DNA from: Lingula anatina
Lineage: Eukaryota; Brachiopoda; Lingulata; Lingulida; Lingulidae
Reading direction: 5' to 3'
Length of the DNA: 64,000 nucleotides
Assembly: GCF_001039355.2 (NCBI RefSeq)
Contig: NW_019775622.1
Coordinates: forward strand, 178,407 to 242,406
Below the pieces are notes generated by a model. That model saw nothing but the letters and a program-made list of their open reading frames with translations, had not been told where the DNA came from and ran no database searches. Position numbers and translations under genes: made by a program. Positions 61,601 through 64,000 of the stretch are shown piece by piece (the stretch's first letter is position 1; every line of letters begins with the position of its first letter).

Positions 61601-63978
61601 AATATTCAGTATAATTTATTAATTAAAGCTTTGCTATATATTTTTTGCTTTTACTTTTCGATTGCTGATGAATAATATGGGAGAAGACTTGTAAATCAAG
61701 CATCTGGATAATGATGATAACATTATAAAACAGATTTTATTTTAAAGGAAGAGGACATGACCTGTTTCTCTGATGGGGGTCGATTTCAGATGAAGGCTGG
61801 TCAGAATGGGGGATCCTCTGAATAACTGACCCTAGGATAGTTCTTACAGATTTTGGCATAACTAACCTTTTCAGAAATAATTTCAAAATAATGATTAACA
61901 TTACTCCTTATGTAAAAGAAGCAACAACAGTCAATGGGAATCCACAAGAAAACATTGTGGAACTCTGTGAGAGAGGGTCCTTAGACTGTACTCAGATTTC
62001 AGTTTGATACCAAACGTGCAAATTTGATTACAGATAAAAGTTCACCCAAGCTGGTGGTCAATATTATACTTTATATGACATGCTCAGTTTATTTTTATAA
62101 TTTTCAAGAGATAAATGAATTGCCAATGCTTCAGTGAAAAGTGAAATTAACCCTACTGCTCTTTTTTCCTGGGAGAACTTTTTTTGCCATCAAGGTTAAT
62201 TATTGAAAGTTTTACATTTCCACTGAGAAACAGCAGGTGAAATGGAGGCTAATACCGTCTGGCTTGTGGTTTTACTGAAGGCAGCCAATCTAGCATTTTG
62301 TTGCGCTGTGAGTTATAACTAATCCCTTCCCAGTGCATTGAACAGCATAAAGGTGCCTCATTTTCTTGTCTTGGGGCAAGACTTTGGAATGTCTGATTTT
62401 TATTTCACTTGAAAGTTGGAAATAAAAGAGTTACAACAAGATTCATATAAATTTTTACGTATGTTATGCTACTGTGCTAATTGTTAATGTCAGCGAGCAG
62501 AAGAGTTGTTACTTTTCTGTATGTTCCGTAGCACACTAGCTGCCCATTGCATTCCAAGATTACAGGGTTTAAACTAATGTTGGATTACTTTTGGCAGGAA
62601 TAAAATACCAACTGATTAACTAGTATGACTTGTGGACTTTGACATTTTAGTAGTTTACAATGCGTTCCTTCGCATGCATTACTGTCATGCTGGTTTAACA
62701 TACGGATACATGGGATAAGTGCACTTAAAACTTACGTACGCACGTACTACATGTTATTATGTATGTGATAATGAATAGTAAGAATAAACGTATTAAAATT
62801 ATCTTTCATAGGGTTAAGTTAATCAAATGTTTGAAAGATAAAATTGTCAAGTTATAAATCCTAAATTGCCATTGTCATGAAATATTGTGATAATTTGAAA
62901 CACGTTTTAGAATAATACATGCACCTTGACAGATCTTGTCAGTTCATTGTACCATGACAGAATTTATGGAGGGAGGGGAGGAGGAAAGGAGATGACAGGC
63001 TATCGTAAGAATGATGATTGTTTTTACAGAATTCTGCCAAATTATTGCTCACAGTAATTGCTTATGAATCTTTCAGGCGGAAACGTCCTTGATAATCAGC
63101 CATTTTACCTCAACTGGGCCTGGATCTCCTTTGCCACGGAATACTACATCGTGAATGAGACGGATAGGAGAGTCAACGTCACCCTCAACAGGAGGGGGTT
63201 TCTGGGCGAGACATCATTTATCAGTAAGTATTGACATTCAGCAAACTCTGCATAATTAACCTTGCCTGTTTGGTTCGGGAAAACTAGTTCCAGTTACACA
63301 AAGATTCAAGTTAGGTATCCTTATTATAAATTTCAGCTAATGTGAAATAAAAAAAAAATTCATAAGATTTGTTTGAGATGAATAATAATTGGTGTTATAA
63401 GGTGAAGAGTTATGAATAGTCTGCTGTAATTATAGAACATCAGATTAGTAGTAAGAGGCCAAAGTAGCAAGTTTATCATTGCGTATAATCTGATTTTTTT
63501 CGACTTAATTTTGCATATGATTAGATGTGTTGATTGGTGGCATAATAAGAGAGTAACGGAAAACTAGTTAGCCCCTTTAATCCCTATAGACACACACTTG
63601 CTAAAAATTAAGATTCTGGCCTTTGCTATGGGCCTGCCTAAATGAAATTCAATTTGGTGTTTAGATTTTGTCCAGGTTCACTTTTTGATTTCAGACTAAA
63701 GTAATATTAGAGTATTTTTAATGATTACAGGTGCACAGTTTTACAGTTTTATGTTCCTTTTGAAATGCATAGACAGGTAGACATGCTCATAAATTAATGC
63801 TGCATTGATTCACAGCCAACTGAAAATGTTTACCAAATAATAATGAAATTCATGTTTCATTTTATAATTATTAACAAATCTTCCAATTTTTGAACAGCTA
63901 TCACTGCAAAAAATGGCACAGCCAAAGTGGGTGAAGATGTTAGGAAGAAGTATGCCCACCAAGTGCAGTTTAACCCAG
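8668..63978 (+). CDS. FREM2/FREM3-like extracellular matrix protein (3' incomplete)
   Basis: Gene span; coding parts are exon 1 (8668-13663), exon 2 (56497-56586, with a second assembled copy at 58016-58105), exon 3 (63077-63223) and exon 4 (63898-63978, running out of the window in phase 1). With one copy of exon 2 the frame is continuous. It encodes a signal peptide (hydrophobic residues 14-29, probable cleavage near 32), an N-terminal FREM domain (about 36-268), twelve CSPG repeats (from about 270) and the start of a Calx-beta domain. Family members FRAS1, FREM1, FREM2 and FREM3 form a complex at the epithelial basement membrane. The one-exon CSPG array and the N-terminal sequence point to FREM2/FREM3 rather than FRAS1 or FREM1. 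A transmembrane segment, which separates FREM2 from FREM3, would lie downstream and cannot be checked here. The start is fixed by an in-frame TAG at 8644-8646. Confidence 0.93.
13664..16330. other. Start of the giant intron 1; no gene seen
   Basis: Opens with GTAAGT. If the intron were retained, the frame would end at a TAA after eleven further residues (13696-13698). The rest is AT-rich without a recognisable exon. A 26-bp near-perfect palindrome lies at 16165-16190 and a GTCGCC-type short repeat at about 16205-16250. Confidence 0.7.
16331..17930. repeat. Degenerate tandem-repeat field
   Basis: A unit beginning AAAACGCAGGTCAAGTTCG at 16331 recurs at 16490 and, diverged, at 16649, a period of 159 bp. 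Further right a longer unit beginning near CATTTTGGCATTTTCAAG recurs at 17111, 17431 and about 17740, period about 300-320 bp. Between them, around 16820 and 17010, a weaker unit is visible. No coding frame spans it. Confidence 0.75.
17931..20637. other. Intron 1 segment; no gene seen
   Basis: AT-rich intronic DNA with a T-tract at about 18505-18523 and the AC microsatellite listed separately. Short frames lack domain signatures and codon bias. Confidence 0.6.
19683..19709. repeat. AC dinucleotide microsatellite
   Basis: About 13 uninterrupted AC units, preceded by imperfect AC/CA-rich sequence from about 19655. Confidence 0.9.
20638..20840. mobile_element. MITE-like inverted-repeat element, AAATATGGC family
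   Basis: Ends GGGCGCATTCAGAA and, inverted, GAGAGCATTCACAA. Subterminal GATCAAATATGGCGC and its inverted partner GCGCCATATTTGAT-like block flank a short centre. It shares the core AACCCACTTGAAAGCTTGC with elements at 31163, 31381 and, diverged, 25402. Exact ends are approximate. Confidence 0.55.
20841..23067. other. Intron 1 segment; no gene seen
   Basis: AT-rich with a G/T-rich run at about 22150-22176. A run of 27 T (23041-23067) leads into the assembly gap. Confidence 0.6.
23068..23428. other. Assembly gap (361 N)
   Basis: The gap is preceded by T27 and followed by a run of G (23429-23437). A complete T-run to G-run tract is present at 39786-39820, so the gap may sit inside a similar homopolymer junction. 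Confidence 0.98.
23438..25401. other. Intron 1 segment; no gene seen
   Basis: No exon, RNA gene or clear mobile element recognised. Short tandem ATATCATC units lie at about 23606-23628. Confidence 0.6.
25402..25573. mobile_element. MITE-like element with about 50-bp terminal inverted repeats
   Basis: Begins GGCCCCATTCAGAATAGGGG and ends with its exact inverse; the inverted match continues through the GACTTACTAG and GGGTCAAAT blocks. TCA flanks both sides (25399-25401 and 25574-25576), a possible 3-bp target duplication. The AAATATGGCGACCCACT core relates it to the elements at 20638 and 31163. No coding capacity. Confidence 0.75.
25986..26216. mobile_element. MITE with TTA target duplication (PIF/Harbinger type)
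   Basis: TTA (25983-25985), then GGGACCATTCCCAGACCC through GGAAACCCAGTC, then TTA (26217-26219). Inside, GATCGATCTATCTCC and its inverted counterpart flank a pair of inverted TAGGCGTG blocks. It is the same family as 29652-29908 and the shell around 40735. The TTA duplication suggests PIF/Harbinger; there is no transposase. Confidence 0.75.
26220..29648. other. Intron 1 segment; no gene seen
   Basis: AT-rich with C-rich runs (26700-26730, 27782-27818, 28795-28815). A 9-bp-arm hairpin CTCGAGTGC/GCACTCGAG is at 27104-27132. A terminal fragment of the TTA-type MITE (GGGAACCCAGTC-TAA) is at about 28942-28956. Confidence 0.55.
29652..29908. mobile_element. MITE with TTA target duplication (PIF/Harbinger type)
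   Basis: TTA (29649-29651), then GACTGGGTTCCCATACCTAG through GGTCTAGGAATGGTCCC, then TTA (29909-29911). The internal GATCGATCC, AAATTGC and TAGGCGTGA blocks match 25986-26216. Its right end abuts the start of the long repeat copy at 29909. Confidence 0.75.
31163..31370. mobile_element. MITE-like element, AAATATGGC family
   Basis: AGGCTGCATTCACAAC and an inverted TTGTGTTGCAGCCT form the ends. Subterminal AAATATGGCCAACCCACTTG is repeated inverted as GGGTCGGCCATATTT. Flanked by TA on both sides. The second assembled copy is at 34804-35010. Confidence 0.7.
31381..31673. mobile_element. MITE-like element, AAATATGGC family (adjacent copy)
   Basis: GAGTGCATTCAGAA at the left and inverted TTCTGAATGTGCTC at the right. 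Inside, AAATATGGCCAACCCCACTT is mirrored by AAGTGGATCGGCCATATTT. It lies 10 bp from the previous element, so the two form a back-to-back pair. The second assembled copy is at 35022-35311. Confidence 0.65.
32172..32193. repeat. GA dinucleotide microsatellite
   Basis: About 11 GA units; shorter and interrupted in the corresponding place of the second copy (about 35792-35812). Confidence 0.85.
32971..33020 (+). other. Possible tRNA-like pol III box pair (SINE head)
   Basis: TAGCACAGTGGG at 32971-32982 fits the A-box consensus, and GGGTCGAAAAC at 33010-33020 partly fits a B box at a tRNA-like distance. There is no full cloverleaf and no obvious SINE tail. Repeated in the second copy near 36595-36645. 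Confidence 0.25.
33358..33358. other. Single-N contig junction
   Basis: An isolated n exactly at the end of long repeat copy 1 and the beginning of new sequence leading into copy 2. A one-base gap at a repeat boundary is typical of scaffolded contigs that overlap but were not merged. Confidence 0.9.
33359..33547. mobile_element. MITE, left-truncated at contig edge (TTA type, second subfamily)
   Basis: Nearly identical to the reverse complement of 43132-43346. It starts inside the element at the n and ends GAGAACAGAGCC before TTA (33548-33550). The missing left end supports a contig break here. Confidence 0.8.
33548..36982. repeat. Long direct repeat, copy 2 (probable unmerged contig overlap)
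   Basis: Matches 29909-33357 along its length, including both AAATATGGC-family MITEs (34804-35010, 35022-35311). Beyond 36982 the sequence is unique. Confidence 0.9.
36983..40491. other. Intron 1 segment; no gene seen
   Basis: AT-rich intronic DNA. The only marked features are the T-run/G-run tract at 39786-39820 and short homopolymers. Confidence 0.6.
39786..39820. repeat. Poly-T followed directly by poly-G
   Basis: About 23 T then 12 G without interruption. The same T-to-G order flanks the N gap at 23068-23428. Confidence 0.9.
40492..40534. repeat. GT dinucleotide microsatellite
   Basis: About 21 GT units, adjoining the left end of the next MITE. Confidence 0.95.
40536..41059. mobile_element. 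TTA-type MITE interrupted by a nested palindromic MITE
   Basis: The outer parts (40536-40734 and 40997-41059) carry TCGATCTAACTCTG and AGAGTTAGATAGATCC in inverted orientation. The right end GGGAACATAGTC is followed by TTA. The left target duplication is not visible next to the GT microsatellite. It is the same family as 25986-26216. Confidence 0.65.
40735..40993. mobile_element. Almost perfect palindromic MITE (PIF/Harbinger type)
   Basis: TTA, then GGCTTCGTTCACATGG through CCATGTGAACGAAGCC, then TTA. Arms of about 120 bp match as an inverted repeat with only a few differences, around a centre near 40860. The intact arms and intact TTA duplication point to a young insertion. No coding capacity. 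Confidence 0.85.
41063..43131. other. Intron 1 segment; no gene seen
   Basis: AT-rich. A frame of 131 codons at 42583-42978 has no domain, and its C-terminal part reads through a CTGT-type simple repeat (42850-42890). Confidence 0.55.
43132..43346. mobile_element. MITE with TTA target duplication, second subfamily
   Basis: TTA (43129-43131), then GGCTCTGTTCTCACAAC through ATGAGAATGGGGTG, then TTA (43347-43349). Inverted TAGATCGATCT motifs are near both ends. It differs at only a few positions from the reverse complement of 33359-33547. Confidence 0.8.
43568..43622. repeat. AAAT tetranucleotide repeat with inverted continuation
   Basis: An AAAT run to about 43600, followed by a TTTATTTATTT block that can pair with it. 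Confidence 0.75.
43867..44409 (-). other. Unidentified 180-codon open frame in intron 1
   Basis: The longest unexplained frame in the intron. It has no signal peptide, no repeat and no motif I recognise, and no promoter or poly(A) signal is evident. It may be chance, or a decayed mobile-element frame. A gene is not claimed. Confidence 0.15.
45228..45399. mobile_element. Small inverted-repeat element flanked by a 30-bp direct repeat
   Basis: Ends TGGGGTAGCGCTAAC and, inverted, GCTAGCGCTACCCCA. The inner arms contain inverted TTAGCCAAAT/GATTTGGCTAA and a TTGAC-type centre. The flanks 45198-45227 and 45401-45430 match at 29 of 30 bases. The duplication is far longer than the 2-10 bp of ordinary cut-and-paste transposons. 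Confidence 0.75.
45431..48703. other. Intron 1 segment; no gene seen
   Basis: Contains the GA microsatellite below and a C-rich run (47251-47286). A frame at 47016-47243 lies in slightly less AT-rich DNA but matches nothing I know and has no splice context. Confidence 0.55.
46527..46570. repeat. GA dinucleotide microsatellite
   Basis: About 22 uninterrupted GA units. Confidence 0.95.
48704..51964. repeat. Long direct repeat, copy 1 (probable unmerged contig overlap)
   Basis: Matches 51968-55261 along its full length. Differences are mostly microsatellite length (GT runs at 49350 and 49857) and scattered substitutions. It ends one base before the n at 51965. No coding exon. Confidence 0.9.
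50838..51060. repeat. Two diverged units of a GGATCRTCACCAAAATC repeat
   Basis: TTAATGGATCRTCACCAAAA followed by TATCCTGAAAA and a TTCAYCAAAAT block occurs twice, 135 bp apart. The corresponding pair in the second copy is at about 54140-54355. It resembles an interspersed repeat known from many invertebrate genomes; the class is not assigned. Confidence 0.55.
51965..51965. other. Single-N contig junction
   Basis: An isolated n between CGCA, the last bases of copy 1, and the start of copy 2 of the 3.3-kb repeat. Confidence 0.9.
51968..55261. repeat. Long direct repeat, copy 2 (probable unmerged contig overlap)
   Basis: Matches 48704-51964. It contains longer GT microsatellites (52614-52672 and 53141-53213) than copy 1. 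It continues directly into the next repeat at 55260. Confidence 0.9.
55881..56017. repeat. 71-bp tandem duplication in intron 1
   Basis: CATTTAAAAAGAC followed by GTTTGAACAAATGT and GTCACTCCATATTAGGT occurs at 55894 and again at 55965. Also present in the second assembled copy at about 57394-57530. Confidence 0.8.
56497..56586 (+). CDS. FREM-like exon 2, assembled copy 1
   Basis: The acceptor is TTTTTTCAG and the donor GACAAAG|GTAAGT; 90 nt, phase 1 at both ends. It encodes [12 protein letters not shown], an NNTNAT site and [11 protein letters not shown], which completes CSPG repeat 12 begun in exon 1 (GNWSQ-EDVD fits the FTQ-x-DID pattern). Confidence 0.9.
56772..56772. other. Single-N contig junction
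   Basis: An isolated n between the end of the first and the start of the second exon-2-containing repeat. Confidence 0.9.
56773..58291. repeat. Long direct repeat containing exon 2, copy 2 (probable unmerged contig overlap)
   Basis: Repeats 55260-56771, then continues into unique intron 2 sequence after GAATCACAAAG. Confidence 0.92.
58016..58105 (+). CDS. FREM-like exon 2, assembled copy 2
   Basis: Identical coding sequence and splice sites to 56497-56586. Because both ends are phase 1, including both copies would keep the frame and add 30 duplicated residues. Only one copy is expected in the real gene. Confidence 0.85.
58292..63076. other. Intron 2 of the FREM-like gene; no other gene seen
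   Basis: AT-rich. Contains a CTGT microsatellite at 61129-61174 and no recognised mobile element or exon. Confidence 0.65.
61129..61174. repeat. CTGT tetranucleotide microsatellite
   Basis: Two CTGTCCAT-type units followed by an uninterrupted CTGT run and CAGTCACC. Confidence 0.9.
63077..63223 (+). CDS. FREM-like exon 3: end of CSPG repeat 12 and start of Calx-beta 1
   Basis: The acceptor is ATCTTTCAG and the donor TTTATCA|GTAAGT; 147 nt. It encodes [18 protein letters not shown] and then EYYIVNE and [11 protein letters not shown], closely similar to the same segment of vertebrate FREM2, where the first Calx-beta domain begins. Confidence 0.95.
63224..63897. other. Intron 3; no other feature seen
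   Basis: A 674-bp AT-rich intron opening with GTAAGT and closing with TTGAACAG. Confidence 0.8.
63898..63978 (+). CDS. FREM-like exon 4: Calx-beta 1, continued
   Basis: The acceptor is TTGAACAG and the donor AACCCAG|GTAAGA; 81 nt, phase 1. It encodes [14 protein letters not shown] and HQVQFNPG; the NGTA and VQFNPG motifs are typical of FREM2 Calx-beta 1. The gene continues beyond the window. Confidence 0.93.
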
Positions 63979-64000
63979 GTAAGATGTTCAGGTAGTCTTC

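Noticed and set aside
1-64000. CRISPR array, bacterial operon, phage or rRNA/tRNA genes
   Set aside because: The direct repeats are microsatellites, MITEs or contig overlaps. The genes have spliceosomal introns. No rRNA and no full tRNA cloverleaf was recognised.

Overview
The window is animal nuclear DNA. It carries two extracellular-matrix genes, both on the + strand, whose many short exons are bounded by GT-AG introns. The non-coding DNA is AT-rich and full of microsatellites and short palindromic DNA transposons. Both proteins are close to vertebrate families, and the assembly shows unmerged haplotype-like overlaps. This suggests a slowly evolving, highly heterozygous invertebrate such as a marine deuterostome or lophotrochozoan; the phylum cannot be fixed from the sequence.

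Positions 607-6055 hold the 3' part of a TGFBI/periostin-type gene: twelve exons reconstructed here encode an EMI domain followed by four FAS1 (fasciclin) domains and a stop. The first exon or exons with the signal peptide were not found. Positions 6056-8667 are intergenic. At 8668 a FREM2/FREM3-like gene starts with one giant coding exon (8668-13663) encoding a signal peptide, the family N-terminal domain and nearly twelve CSPG repeats. An intron of about 43 kb follows, then exon 2 (present twice in the assembly, 56497-56586 and 58016-58105), exon 3 (63077-63223) and exon 4 (63898-63978). Exons 2-4 complete CSPG repeat 12 and enter the first Calx-beta domain; the gene continues past the window.

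The large intron holds MITE-like elements of several families. One has TTA target duplications of PIF/Harbinger type, another shares an AAATATGGC subterminal core, one is a nearly perfect 259-bp palindrome nested in another element, and one is flanked by an unusually long 30-bp direct repeat. A degenerate tandem-repeat field lies at 16331-17930 and a 361-base N gap at 23068-23428. Three single-base 'n' characters (33358, 51965, 56772) each sit exactly at the junction of a long, almost identical direct repeat. These look like overlapping contigs placed end to end rather than real tandem duplications, and one of them duplicates exon 2.

Both gene products belong to the basement-membrane/cell-adhesion matrix. 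In human, POSTN (periostin) and FREM2 both map to 13q13.3, so the adjacency seen here may be an ancient linkage. I found no CRISPR array, operon or other prokaryotic system, and no convincing novel protein system.
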